Positions 45,117 through 53,375 are shown, counted from the stretch's first letter. The stretch is 64,000 nucleotides of DNA from Eubacteriales bacterium (GCA_030533415.1 JAUNJE010000003.1:1-64000), one strand, 5' to 3'. Notes: generated by a model not told the origin, from the letters alone. Translations and numbers: made by a program.

Positions 45117-45824
45117 ATGGAATTTGAGCGTCTTTATGCCCCAAGTCTGAAGGAACTGTTTATTCAGCAGCTTCAGGGGCGGATTTTGTCCGGCGAACTG
45201 CCGATGGGGGAGCGGCTTCCCTCCGAGCGGGAGCTGTGCGAGCAGATGCGGGTCAGCCGGGCCGTGGTCAACGGGGGAATCACGGAGCTGGCAAGGCAGG
45301 GCTTCCTGGAGGTCCGGCCCCGCCAGGGAACCTATGTGGCGGACTACCGCCGCAACGGCAATATGGACACCCTGCTGGCGCTTTTGCGCTACAACGGCGG
45401 CGTCCTGGGAAAAGAGGAGATCCGCTCCATTTTGGAGGTCCGGCAGGGGCTGGAACACATGACCGTCAGCCGGGCCATCGACTATGCCACGGACGAAGGC
45501 CTGGCTCAGCTGGGACGGTATTTGGACGCGCTGGCCGCAGGCCCTTCCCCATCCCAGGCAGCGGAAATCGCCTTCGCGTTTCAGCACGAGATGACCATTC
45601 TGGGGGGCAATCAGATCCTTCCGCTGATTTACAGCTCCTTCAAGGTGCCCTGCACGGCCCTGTGGATCCGGTTCTGCCGGAAATACGGCGTGTCGGCCCT
45701 GTACAATAATATGGAGAAGCTGTACCGGGCCATTCTGCGCCGGGATAAAAAAGGGGCAGCCGCCTGGATCGATGAATATTTGGGGGAGTCCATCAGCGGC
45801 AGCCGGCAGATTTATGAAGGATAG
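45117..45824 (+). CDS. GntR-family transcriptional regulator, FadR/FCD subfamily
   Basis: This 235-residue DNA-binding regulator has an N-terminal winged helix (about 9-75) containing GERLPSERELCEQMRVSRAV and RQGFLEVRPRQGTYVADY. The all-helical FCD-type effector domain (about 95-230) includes EIRSILEVRQGLEHM and FAFQHEMTILGGN. FCD domains bind small organic acids, often with a metal. It is divergent from hypB, with family-type palindromes near both starts, so it probably controls the hyp operon and itself. The start at 45117 follows GGAAAGGAG. Confidence 0.87.
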   Translation: MEFERLYAPSLKELFIQQLQGRILSGELPMGERLPSERELCEQMRVSRAVVNGGITELARQGFLEVRPRQGTYVADYRRNGNMDTLLALLRYNGGVLGKEEIRSILEVRQGLEHMTVSRAIDYATDEGLAQLGRYLDALAAGPSPSQAAEIAFAFQHEMTILGGNQILPLIYSSFKVPCTALWIRFCRKYGVSALYNNMEKLYRAILRRDKKGAAAWIDEYLGESISGSRQIYEG

Positions 45825-45914
45825 AAGCTTCCAAATAGGGCGGCATGCCGGGAACCGATTCTTCCCCTTCGGAATAGAATACTGCAGCAGCTCCATATGA
45901 GGGGAGGCGGAAGG

Positions 45915-46037
45915 ATGAGTCCGGTTTTTGCGGCGGTTGTTTTTCTTCTTGCCGGAGGCGCGGTCATGACCACCGTGGGGCTCCCATTGGCGGTTTTGGC
46001 GCGGGAATGGAAGCAGAAGCAACGCAAAGAGGGATGA
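45915..46037 (+). CDS. Small membrane peptide, 40 residues
   Basis: This open frame encodes MSPVFAAVVFLLAGGAVMTT followed by a second hydrophobic part and a basic tail KQKQRKEG. GGAGG lies 7 nt upstream of the ATG, and a strong hairpin starts 4 bp after the stop, so the unit looks like a real short gene. One membrane helix with a positively charged cytoplasmic end is predicted. Function is unknown; it could be a regulatory or toxin-like microprotein. It lies downstream of the GntR gene on the same strand. Confidence 0.5.
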   Translation: MSPVFAAVVFLLAGGAVMTTVGLPLAVLAREWKQKQRKEG

Positions 46038-46040
46038 CCA

Positions 46041-46090
46041 ATAGCGTTTACCGCGGCCATGAACACAATCATGGCCGCGGTAAACGCTAT
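46041..46090. terminator. Perfect 21-bp inverted repeat, probable bidirectional terminator
   Basis: The arms 46041-46061 and 46070-46090 are exact reverse complements around an 8-nt loop, followed by TTTTG on the plus strand. The right arm overlaps the stop codon of the minus-strand AraC gene. The arm is much longer than for the other terminators here. Confidence 0.75.
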
Positions 46091-47052
46091 TTTGTGTCGG
46101 AGGAAACACCCTGGAGCTTTCGGTACTGCCTGGGGGAAATTCCGTATTCCTGTTTGAACGCCCGGAAGAAGGAGGAATAGTCGGAAAAGCCCACCTGCTC
46201 CGCAACGGCATCCATGGGATGCCCCTTTTCAATCAGGGCCTTGGCGGCGATCAAACGCCATTGGATAACGCAGCGGTAAAAGCTGATGCCCATTTTCTTG
46301 CGGAATGTCTGGGTAATGGTGCTTTCGCTGATGAAAAAGTGCCGGGCCACGTCTGCCAGGGTGATTTTTTCGGACAGGTGCTGTTCGATATAGGCCAGCA
46401 CCTGATCCAGCAGCTCCGGTTTTTCCGCTTTCAGGGGCTTGCTGTAGGGGTCCCGGCTGGCCCGGCGGATGTGGGCCAGAATCAGGATGGCATTGGCGGT
46501 CACCGCCGCTTCCCAGTCGGTATTCTGGGTCTGCGCCTCTATGACGCCGCTGCGGAAGAGGGAGCCGATGTATTCCCAACGGGTTCCCGCAGTGCGCAGC
46601 AGCATGGCTGCCGAAGGCTCCCCGACGTTGGAATCCATGAACGTATCGACCACGGTGTTCAGGAATTCTTCACTGATCCACAGCACATCCCGAATGTATG
46701 GCTCCTGCATATGGGCAGGCAGGATGGGACAATGGCTCACGCCGGGCGGGATGAAAATTAGGTCGCCTTTTTGCAGCTTGTAGCGCTCCGCACCGACCAG
46801 ATATTCCACCCCGCTGGCGGAATGGCAGTAGAGCAGCTCATAAAATGTGTGGCTGTGCATCTGTACAGAGGCGTTGGCATAGCTGATGTCCTGGTAGGTG
46901 TCCACAAAACGCGAATCCATTTCCAGACCCTGGTGAAAATCCTTGGAATGGCGTGACAGCTCCCGGATACCGTCGCTGATCTGATTCTGACTGGCAGAAA
47001 GTGCCGACGATGGAAGTTTGCGGGCCTCTTTCCGAATATCGGATAATTTCAC
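46087..47052 (-). CDS. AraC-family transcriptional regulator with cupin domain
   Basis: This 321-residue regulator has an N-terminal cupin-like ligand domain (about 60-150: MHSHTFYELLYC, then GDLIFIPPGVSH) and a C-terminal pair of helix-turn-helix motifs (about 215-315). These include LADVARHFFISESTITQTFR and AVAEQVGFSDYSSFFRAFK, then YGISPRQYRK. It starts with GTG at 47052 behind AAGGGG. It is divergent from a GPH-family sugar transporter, and the shared gap holds a direct-repeat operator candidate, so it probably activates the transporter on a sugar signal. Confidence 0.9.
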   Translation of the reverse strand: MKLSDIRKEARKLPSSALSASQNQISDGIRELSRHSKDFHQGLEMDSRFVDTYQDISYANASVQMHSHTFYELLYCHSASGVEYLVGAERYKLQKGDLIFIPPGVSHCPILPAHMQEPYIRDVLWISEEFLNTVVDTFMDSNVGEPSAAMLLRTAGTRWEYIGSLFRSGVIEAQTQNTDWEAAVTANAILILAHIRRASRDPYSKPLKAEKPELLDQVLAYIEQHLSEKITLADVARHFFISESTITQTFRKKMGISFYRCVIQWRLIAAKALIEKGHPMDAVAEQVGFSDYSSFFRAFKQEYGISPRQYRKLQGVSSDTK

Positions 47053-47087
47053 AAAAATCGCCCCTTGAATTTGGTAGAATTAGTGAT

Positions 47088-47116
47088 ATTATAACATAAG
47101 ATTGTCGGAATTGCAA
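47088..47116 (-). promoter_or_regulatory. Promoter of the AraC-family gene
   Basis: On the minus strand TTGCAA (47111-47116) and TATAAT (complement of 47088-47093) are 17 bp apart. The -35 element lies inside the first ATTGCAAT box. Confidence 0.7.
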
Positions 47117-47151
47117 TATCTATTGCGATAATTGCAATTTATTTTGCATTC
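47110..47151 (+). promoter_or_regulatory. 21-bp direct repeat, candidate AraC operator
   Basis: Two 21-bp units start at 47110 and 47131 and agree at 15 of 21 positions. Each holds ATTGCAAT followed 12 bp later by a TTGC box. AraC-type activators commonly bind direct repeats of about this period next to -35 elements. The pair overlaps the -35 boxes of both divergent promoters. Confidence 0.6.
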
Positions 47152-47171
47152 ATATTTTGTTAAAATATAAC
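47144..47171 (+). promoter_or_regulatory. Promoter of the first GPH transporter
   Basis: TTGCAT (47144-47149) and TATAAC (47166-47171) are 16 bp apart, followed by a leader with TTAGGAGGAAG before the start codon. Confidence 0.65.
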
Positions 47172-47225
47172 TATCAATGTGGGGCCTGCTTGTTCCCCAC
47201 AACAAACACTTAGGAGGAAGAATAT

Positions 47226-48653
47226 ATGGCAAAGACCCCTTCTGAAAAGCTGACGCTGAAGCACTTAATCGGCTACGGCTGCGGCGACTGCGGTGGCGTT
47301 GTCACCCTGTACATGATGTCGGGCTTTATGTCCCGATTCCTGCAGGTTCACCTGCAGGTCAATGCTGGTATCCTGGCAGTGATCCTGTTGATCTGGAACA
47401 TCTGGGATGCGGTAAACGATCCTATGATGGGCACCATCATGGACATGTGCTTCGCCAAGGCGAAGCCAGGCTCTGACAAGTTCCGTCCCTGGATCTTGGC
47501 CTCTATTCCCATTATGGTTGTGGGCCTGATCGCGTTCTACGGCGTTCCCCAGCACCTGGGCGGCGGTGTCGCAATGATCGCGGCCGCATTTATCCTGAAG
47601 ATCGTCTATGAGGGCGGTTACACCATGATGAACATTGGCATGGGTTCTCTGCTGGGCAACATGGCGAAGAACGATGCCGAGCGTGCCTCTCTGGCTTCTG
47701 CCCGTGGCTTCGGCTCCACCTTCGGCGGCATGATTGGCGGCTTTATCATCCCTCAGATGTTGGCAAAGTTTGGTGATTCCCCCAACGGCTACTTCATGGC
47801 GTCCATCGCCTGTGCCATTGTCGGCGGTTTCATTGTATTCCTGCATTACGCTCTGACCGAAGAGCGCAACAAGCAGCCCGCTTCTGCTACTCCCAAGACT
47901 GCCGAGGAGTTGGAAGCTGAGAAGATCAAGGTTACCGATATCATTACCGTTATCAAGAAGAACCGTGCTTTCCTGGCTCTGGTTCTGCACTCCATCTCCA
48001 TCTGTGCTGTTCAGGCTCTGGGTCAGGGCGCTGCTACTTATATGTACATCGATGTGCTGCAGAACATCGGTATTCAGTCTTATGTCTCCATTATGTCCTC
48101 CTTGTCCATGGTTGCCATTTTGGCTGTGGCTCCCTTCCTGGCCAAGAAGTGGGATCTGGTTCTCATCATCCGTACCTGCCTGATGATCGGCTTCTTCCTG
48201 TTCGCCGGTCTGCTGGCTTATACCCTGTTGATGGGCACTCTGAATGCTTGGGTCTTCGCTATCTGGAATGCTCTGGCCACCGCTATGATCACCATGTCCG
48301 TGCAGATGCAGTGGGGCTTGGTTGCTGAGGCTATCGACTATAACGAGTACCTCACTGGCAAGCGTAACGAGGGTACCATCTACGGATTTTTCTCCCTGTC
48401 CCGCCGTATTGGTGCCACCATCGCCAACTCCGCTTCCGTGCTGCTGATTGCTGGCATCGGCTACAACGCCGCTCTGACTGCTGCGGGTGAGATGCAGTCT
48501 GCTGGTACCATTACCGGTATCAAGCTGATGGTCGTTGGCTTCCCACTGTTGGCTGCTGTTTGCTCTTGGCTGTGCTTTACCTTCATCTGGAATATCAATG
48601 CGGATGTCCGCACTAAGATGGCTGAGTGGAAGACTGCCAAGGCTGCCAAGTAA
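47226..48653 (+). CDS. GPH-family sugar:cation symporter (MelB/XylP/UidB-like)
   Basis: This 475-residue MFS transporter of the glycoside-pentoside-hexuronide family has twelve predicted helices and the family motif WDAVNDPMMGTIMD near 58-71, where the Asp residues bind the coupling cation. The middle loop (about 215-245) is charged, and a cytoplasmic C-terminus follows the last helix. Codons are strikingly biased to GCT, GGT, GTT and CTG compared with neighbours, suggesting high expression. Substrate is unknown. It is probably controlled by the divergent AraC regulator and is closed by its own terminator. Confidence 0.88.
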   Translation: MAKTPSEKLTLKHLIGYGCGDCGGVVTLYMMSGFMSRFLQVHLQVNAGILAVILLIWNIWDAVNDPMMGTIMDMCFAKAKPGSDKFRPWILASIPIMVVGLIAFYGVPQHLGGGVAMIAAAFILKIVYEGGYTMMNIGMGSLLGNMAKNDAERASLASARGFGSTFGGMIGGFIIPQMLAKFGDSPNGYFMASIACAIVGGFIVFLHYALTEERNKQPASATPKTAEELEAEKIKVTDIITVIKKNRAFLALVLHSISICAVQALGQGAATYMYIDVLQNIGIQSYVSIMSSLSMVAILAVAPFLAKKWDLVLIIRTCLMIGFFLFAGLLAYTLLMGTLNAWVFAIWNALATAMITMSVQMQWGLVAEAIDYNEYLTGKRNEGTIYGFFSLSRRIGATIANSASVLLIAGIGYNAALTAAGEMQSAGTITGIKLMVVGFPLLAAVCSWLCFTFIWNINADVRTKMAEWKTAKAAK

Positions 48654-48671
48654 ATTCCCAAGTCCGTTTTC

Positions 48672-48698
48672 GAGCGGCACGGCTTAGCCGTGCCGCTC
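48672..48698 (+). terminator. Terminator after the first GPH transporter
   Basis: A perfect 12-bp stem, GAGCGGCACGGC (48672-48683) with GCCGTGCCGCTC (48687-48698), has a TTA loop and is followed by ATTTG. Confidence 0.8.
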
Positions 48699-48810
48699 AT
48701 TTGCTAATTGCCTGATGGAGAAAAATATGATAGGATAATCGTAGGGGCGAGCCCCGTCCCGTGGTGCATCGTAAATCAGCCGTTCTTAACCATAGAAAGG
48801 AGTCAATGTG

Positions 48811-49656
48811 ATGGAAATGCGTACCCGTATTTTTGGCAAGCTGCTGAACAGGGAAGTTCAGGATTACCTGCAAAGAAATGACATTATCATCGTTCCCGTG
48901 GGAACCACCGAAATGCATGGCGGTTTTCCGCTGGACAGCGAAACCGTGATCTCCGAAGCCTACGCTCTGAAAATGGCGGAAAGCTGCGACGGCCTGGTGC
49001 TTACAGGCCTGCCTTATTTCTATGCGGGCGCTACCGCCAGCGGCAGGGGAACCGTGCAGGTCACGGTCCGTCAGGGAATTGATTACCTTGGGGCCATAGC
49101 CCGGAGCCTGCTGCGGCTGGGTTTCAAGCGCCAGGTCTACATCAGCTTCCATGGCCCGGCCCATATGACGATCTGCCCCATGCTTCGGGATTTCTATGAT
49201 GAAACCGGGGTGCCCATTCTGTATCTGGATCTGATGATGCAGTTCGGGAAATGCGCCGATATTTTCTCCGGAGCGGGCGCTGGTGCCTTCCACGATATTA
49301 CGGTGGGAGCCTATAAGATCATGAACCGGCTGGAGGATGTTCCCCTGGTTACCGGATACGACCACAGGGAGCCACAGTCCTGTGCGCCGTTCAGCGACCT
49401 CTTTGGCCTGGGATATCAGAGCGCGGCCGTGGGCTATTGCTTCGGCGAAAACCGTGACCATATGGCAACGCCGGATATTCCCGATGAGCAGACCCGGAAT
49501 GCCAAGGCGGAGGCGGGAGCTGACATAATCTGCAGGATGGTGGAGCGGATGGACATGCCCCATGTGGTGGAACAGCTGCGCAGGCTGGAAGCTTACGGCC
49601 TGGAAAATGAACAGAAGTATCCCTGGATGCCTTCCGCCTGGAACCGGAATCATTAA
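48811..49656 (+). CDS. Creatininase-family metal-dependent amidohydrolase
   Basis: This 281-residue protein has the creatininase fold. VPVGTTEMHGGFPLDSET near 29-46 supplies the Glu-x-His and Asp metal ligands, and ISFHGPAHM near 111-119 corresponds to the family NGHGG segment, although the Asn-Gly is replaced. Members include creatinine amidohydrolase, MftE and FAPy deformylase, so the substrate cannot be told. It is followed 14 bp later by the carboxylesterase gene, suggesting a joint catabolic role. ATG at 48811 chosen for its 8-bp spacing to AAAGGAG. Confidence 0.8.
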   Translation: MEMRTRIFGKLLNREVQDYLQRNDIIIVPVGTTEMHGGFPLDSETVISEAYALKMAESCDGLVLTGLPYFYAGATASGRGTVQVTVRQGIDYLGAIARSLLRLGFKRQVYISFHGPAHMTICPMLRDFYDETGVPILYLDLMMQFGKCADIFSGAGAGAFHDITVGAYKIMNRLEDVPLVTGYDHREPQSCAPFSDLFGLGYQSAAVGYCFGENRDHMATPDIPDEQTRNAKAEAGADIICRMVERMDMPHVVEQLRRLEAYGLENEQKYPWMPSAWNRNH

Positions 49657-49670
49657 ATTGGAGGTTATAT

Positions 49671-51026
49671 ATGGACTACATAATCAAAACACCCTGCGGC
49701 GAGCTGCAAGGCTGCGCCGGACGCATTCCCGGTGTGGCTGCCTACAAGGGGATCCGCTATGCCACCGCCGGACGGTGGGAGTATCCCAAACAGGTGACAA
49801 GCTGGGAGGGGGTCTATGACGCCACCCAATATGGCAGCTGCTCGTATCAGCCCCGGTCTTTCTACAATGAGGGAGAGGTGCCGGAAAAGGCTTTCTATTA
49901 TAACGAGTTCCGCAAGGGCGACACATATACCTACAGCGAGGACTGCCTGTTTCTGAATGTTTTTGCCCCGGATGGGGCGAAGGAGGGGGACAAACTTCCC
50001 GTCCTGATCTATATTCACGGCGGCGGCTTTGTGGGCGGCTGCGGCCATGAAAAGCATTTCGACTGCCCTGTCTGGCCCACCAAGGGAGTCATTGGCGTGA
50101 CCCTGAATTACCGGCTTGGCCCTCTGGGCTTCCTGGCGCTGCCGGAACTGAAGCAGGAGGCGGGCTTTACAGGCAATTATGGACTCTATGACCAGATGAC
50201 CGCCATTCGGTGGGTAAAGGACAACATCGCGGCCTTTGGCGGCGATCCGGAAAACATCACCATTATGGGACAGAGCGCCGGCGCTATCAGCGTCCAGCAG
50301 CACTGCTTAAGCCCCTTGACGGACGGACTGTTCTCCAAGGCAGTCATGTCCAGCGGCGGCGGTGTCAGCAAGATGTTCTCCGCATCCCTTCCGGAGGAAA
50401 GCTATGACCTGTGGCATGCGGTTATGGAGCATTCCGGCTGCAAGACGCTGGACCAGTTCCGGGAGCTTCCGGTGGAGAAGCTGTTCGCGACCTGGCAGAA
50501 CCTGAAGAAAACCATGAAAGGCGGCGGCTGCTTCCCCTGCCAGGATGGCCGCTTTGTGGTCGGTACCGGTCCGGAGCTGCTGGCGCAGAAAAAGCAGAAA
50601 CCCATCCACTACATGGCAGGCTCTACCAGCGAGGACATTGTGCCGCCTATGGTCTACCAGATGGCGAAGAATTGGTGCGCGGCCCAGAGTGAAAAGAGCT
50701 ACGCCTGGTTCTTTGACCGCCGGCTTCCCGGTGATGACTGCGGCGCCTGGCACAGCAGCGACCTGTGGTATTGGTTCGGAACGCTGCCCAACTGCTGGCG
50801 GCCTATGACAAAGAAGGATTACGATTTGAGCGGACAGATGACGGATTATCTGGCCAATTTCTGTAAGTTTGGGGATCCCAATGGCGCGGGACTTACCGCC
50901 TGGCTGCCTGTGGCCAAGCGGCAGGGGAAGGTGCTCTGCCTGGGAGAAGCGGATACCCACATGGGAGGGGCGAACCTTCTGAAGCTGGCAAAAACCATGC
51001 TCACCAACAAGGCAGTGGGAGAATAA
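49671..51026 (+). CDS. Type-B carboxylesterase (PnbA-like)
   Basis: This 451-residue alpha/beta hydrolase of the carboxylesterase family has the oxyanion-hole segment IYIHGGGFVGG near 114-124, the nucleophile elbow GQSAGAIS near 201-208, and a late His in GAWHSSDLWYWFG that fits the catalytic-His region. The third acidic residue is likely in AGSTSEDIV near 318-326. There is no signal peptide, so it acts inside the cell on imported esters, perhaps acylated sugars brought in by the flanking GPH transporters. A strong terminator follows. Confidence 0.88.
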   Translation: MDYIIKTPCGELQGCAGRIPGVAAYKGIRYATAGRWEYPKQVTSWEGVYDATQYGSCSYQPRSFYNEGEVPEKAFYYNEFRKGDTYTYSEDCLFLNVFAPDGAKEGDKLPVLIYIHGGGFVGGCGHEKHFDCPVWPTKGVIGVTLNYRLGPLGFLALPELKQEAGFTGNYGLYDQMTAIRWVKDNIAAFGGDPENITIMGQSAGAISVQQHCLSPLTDGLFSKAVMSSGGGVSKMFSASLPEESYDLWHAVMEHSGCKTLDQFRELPVEKLFATWQNLKKTMKGGGCFPCQDGRFVVGTGPELLAQKKQKPIHYMAGSTSEDIVPPMVYQMAKNWCAAQSEKSYAWFFDRRLPGDDCGAWHSSDLWYWFGTLPNCWRPMTKKDYDLSGQMTDYLANFCKFGDPNGAGLTAWLPVAKRQGKVLCLGEADTHMGGANLLKLAKTMLTNKAVGE

Positions 51027-51033
51027 AGATTTG

Positions 51034-51063
51034 CCCGGGGCAGGGAATCCTGCCCCGGGTTTT
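51034..51063 (+). terminator. Terminator after the carboxylesterase gene
   Basis: A perfect 11-bp stem, CCCGGGGCAGG (51034-51044) with CCTGCCCCGGG (51049-51059), has a GAAT loop and a TTTT tail. Confidence 0.9.
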
Positions 51064-51201
51064 CTGCGCTCCCGGATTGTGGTATAAAATGACGGGAAAA
51101 ACAGGAGTTTTTGAGATGGATTTCCACGAATCTGTACAATATGAACAAAATGTGACCGGGAAATTCTCCACGATATGCAGCCAAATATTGAATTTAGCCA
51201 C

Positions 51202-51230
51202 TAGAAAAATGACGGAAAATTCGATATAAT
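51202..51230 (+). promoter_or_regulatory. Probable promoter of the second GPH transporter
   Basis: A perfect TATAAT (51225-51230) lies 17 bp after a weak TAGAAA (51202-51207). The 281-bp gap before the gene also has two near-copies of AAAATGACGGAAAA (about 51087 and 51206), which might be an activator site, and a small GGTAG/CTACC hairpin near 51291-51305 in the leader. Confidence 0.5.
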
Positions 51231-51344
51231 ATCACACATAAAACCTTGACAAAGGTATCATCCTGTTTTCAGCTTTGATCAGGCGAAGAAGGTAGGGCCG
51301 CTACCGTTGTTCCAAGGAATATGAAACGATAAGGAGCGTTAAGA

Positions 51345-52844
51345 ATGAAAGAAGTATCCTCCAAGTACTACGGAGAAAACGGTATTCACCGCGTACCTCT
51401 GTGGCGAATCGGCGGTTTTGCCTTGAACAACACCGCTACCAACCTGTACCTGTTCTTTATGAACTACGTCAGCTACTACCTGATGGGCTTCGTCGGTGTA
51501 GGCATGATGGTGGCCTCCAGCTTCGCTATGATGATGCGTCTGTGGGATGGTGTTACAGATCCCTTCGTCGGCTTTATGGTCGACAAGACCAATGGCAAGT
51601 TTGGTAAGAACCGCCCCTTCATGGTCATCGGCAACGCGATCCTGCTTGTCACCAGCTTTATTATGTTCCATGTCACCCATAAGCTGCCCGAAAATACCGC
51701 CCTGCGCTTTGCGTTCTTTATCATTTTTGGCGCCATCTACTACCTGGGCTACACCTGCCAGTGTGTCGTTACCAAGTCTGCCCAGTCCTGCCTGACCAAC
51801 GATCCCAAGCAGCGCCCCCTGTTTGCCTCCTTTGACGGCGTTTACAACACCATCCTGTTTGCCGGCGTTGCCGTTGTCTGCTCCAATATTGCCGCCAAGT
51901 ACCTTGATATCGGCGGTTATGCAAGCACTGCGTTCTTCCATGATTTCTGGGTGTTCACTGCGGTCTTGTCCGCAATCCTGACTGCCATTGCGGTCATCTC
52001 AATTGCGCCCAAGGACCGTACCGAGTTCTTCGGTACCGGCAAGCCTGTCAAGGTTGGCCTGAGAGATTATTGGGAGACTCTGAAGGGCAACCGTGCCATT
52101 CAGATGCTGGTTGTCTCCGCTTCCACCGACAAGCTTGGCTCCTCCGCCAAGACCAGCGCGGTTACCGTAGCCATGTTTGCCTGTATTGCTGGCTCCACCA
52201 AGCTGCAGGGCAGTGTCACCGCACTGACTACGATTCCCTCCTGTATCGTTACTTTCTGCTTCATCTCCTATTTTGCTACAAAGCTGGGCCAGCGCAAAGC
52301 TATGCTGCTGGGTTCCATCGGCGGCCTGATCACCAATGCGCTGCTGGCTTGCCTGTGGCTGTTCGGTGATCCCACCTCCATGGTTGCCAACGTTGAGGCC
52401 GGCACGATCCACTGGGGCTACTTCGTCATCCTGTATTTAGTCCTGACCGTTATCCAGGCTGGCTTCCAGGGTATTTCCGGCAACATTGTTATCCCCATGA
52501 CCGCTGACTGCGCCGACTACGAGGTCTACCGGACCGGAAAGTATGTTCCCGGCCTGATGGGCACGCTGTTCTCCTTCGTGGATAAGATCATCTCCTCTTT
52601 CGCTCCCATGATCGCCGGTGTTGTCTTCGCCATGGTTGGCTTTACCGATCACAACCCGCAGCAGGGCGATGTCGTCACCAGATCCCTGGTTTACGGCGTT
52701 GTCTTCCTGGCGTTCGGTATGATCAGCATTGGCTTGATCTGCAACCTGATCGCCCTGAAGTTCTATCCCCTGACGAAGGAAAAGATGGCCGAGATTCAGG
52801 CCGAAGTGGCTGCCATCAAGGCAAAGGCCGCTCTGGAAGGCTAA
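51345..52844 (+). CDS. GPH-family sugar:cation symporter, second copy
   Basis: This 499-residue MFS protein of the same family as the one at 47226 has about twelve helices, with the cation-binding motif WDGVTDPFVGFMVDKTNGKF near 67-86. It is not a close duplicate: loops and termini differ. PMTADCADYEVYRTGKYVPG near 385-404 is the conserved GPH segment before the last helices. Codons again favour highly expressed forms. It follows the creatininase-esterase pair and has its own promoter and terminator. Substrate unknown. Confidence 0.88.
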   Translation: MKEVSSKYYGENGIHRVPLWRIGGFALNNTATNLYLFFMNYVSYYLMGFVGVGMMVASSFAMMMRLWDGVTDPFVGFMVDKTNGKFGKNRPFMVIGNAILLVTSFIMFHVTHKLPENTALRFAFFIIFGAIYYLGYTCQCVVTKSAQSCLTNDPKQRPLFASFDGVYNTILFAGVAVVCSNIAAKYLDIGGYASTAFFHDFWVFTAVLSAILTAIAVISIAPKDRTEFFGTGKPVKVGLRDYWETLKGNRAIQMLVVSASTDKLGSSAKTSAVTVAMFACIAGSTKLQGSVTALTTIPSCIVTFCFISYFATKLGQRKAMLLGSIGGLITNALLACLWLFGDPTSMVANVEAGTIHWGYFVILYLVLTVIQAGFQGISGNIVIPMTADCADYEVYRTGKYVPGLMGTLFSFVDKIISSFAPMIAGVVFAMVGFTDHNPQQGDVVTRSLVYGVVFLAFGMISIGLICNLIALKFYPLTKEKMAEIQAEVAAIKAKAALEG

Positions 52845-52883
52845 GATTTCCTGCACAAGATATTATTTGCATTCAATCAAGGC

Positions 52884-52912
52884 AAGGGGTGCCGCACTGC
52901 GGCACCCCTTTA
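52884..52912 (+). terminator. Terminator after the second GPH transporter
   Basis: A perfect 12-bp stem, AAGGGGTGCCGC (52884-52895) with GCGGCACCCCTT (52899-52910), has an ACT loop followed by TAT. Confidence 0.88.
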
Positions 52913-52930
52913 TAATAGAAGGGAATTTTC

Positions 52931-53308
52931 ATGAGCAAAAAGTTTGACGAGAACCCGGAGGAAAAACGGGTCAGCATGGACGAATATATGGCGGCCAAGT
53001 CGGAACTGGATGAACTGCGCAGGCAGCACGGGATTGCGCCCAAAGAAGGCCGGCTATCCAGAATCGTTTCCAACTTCTTTGAACGCCGGGACGCACGGGA
53101 GAAAATTCCTGTAAACCGTAAAAAATTTATGCTTCTGGCGCTATTCACCGGCTGGGTAGGCGGCCACCGGTTCTATGCCCACCATTATAAAGTGGCAGTC
53201 CTCTATTTGCTGCTATGCTGGACTGGCTTTTCCGTTGCTATGACAATCATCGATTTTGTGCAATTCATCCCCTATCCCGTGGATGAAAACGGCGATATCT
53301 ACGTCTAA
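52931..53308 (+). CDS. TM2 domain-containing membrane protein
   Basis: This 125-residue protein has a charged, helical N-terminal cytoplasmic half (about 1-62) and two membrane helices in the C-terminal half. GWVGGHRFYAHHYKVAVLYL near 76-95 is the TM2 signature (Gly-rich hairpin with HRFY). The function of TM2 proteins is generally unknown in bacteria. It starts behind AGAAGGG, 20 bp after a terminator, and is not obviously linked to neighbours. Confidence 0.85.
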   Translation: MSKKFDENPEEKRVSMDEYMAAKSELDELRRQHGIAPKEGRLSRIVSNFFERRDAREKIPVNRKKFMLLALFTGWVGGHRFYAHHYKVAVLYLLLCWTGFSVAMTIIDFVQFIPYPVDENGDIYV

Positions 53309-53375
53309 TCCTGTTTCTTTATAAAAATGAAACATTTTAATGGAATATCCGTATAAGGCGGTGAAAGGAACATCT

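Noticed and set aside
51246..51251. TTGACA before the second GPH transporter
   Set aside because: No -10-like sequence lies 15-19 bp downstream, whereas a perfect TATAAT is located just upstream with a weak -35.
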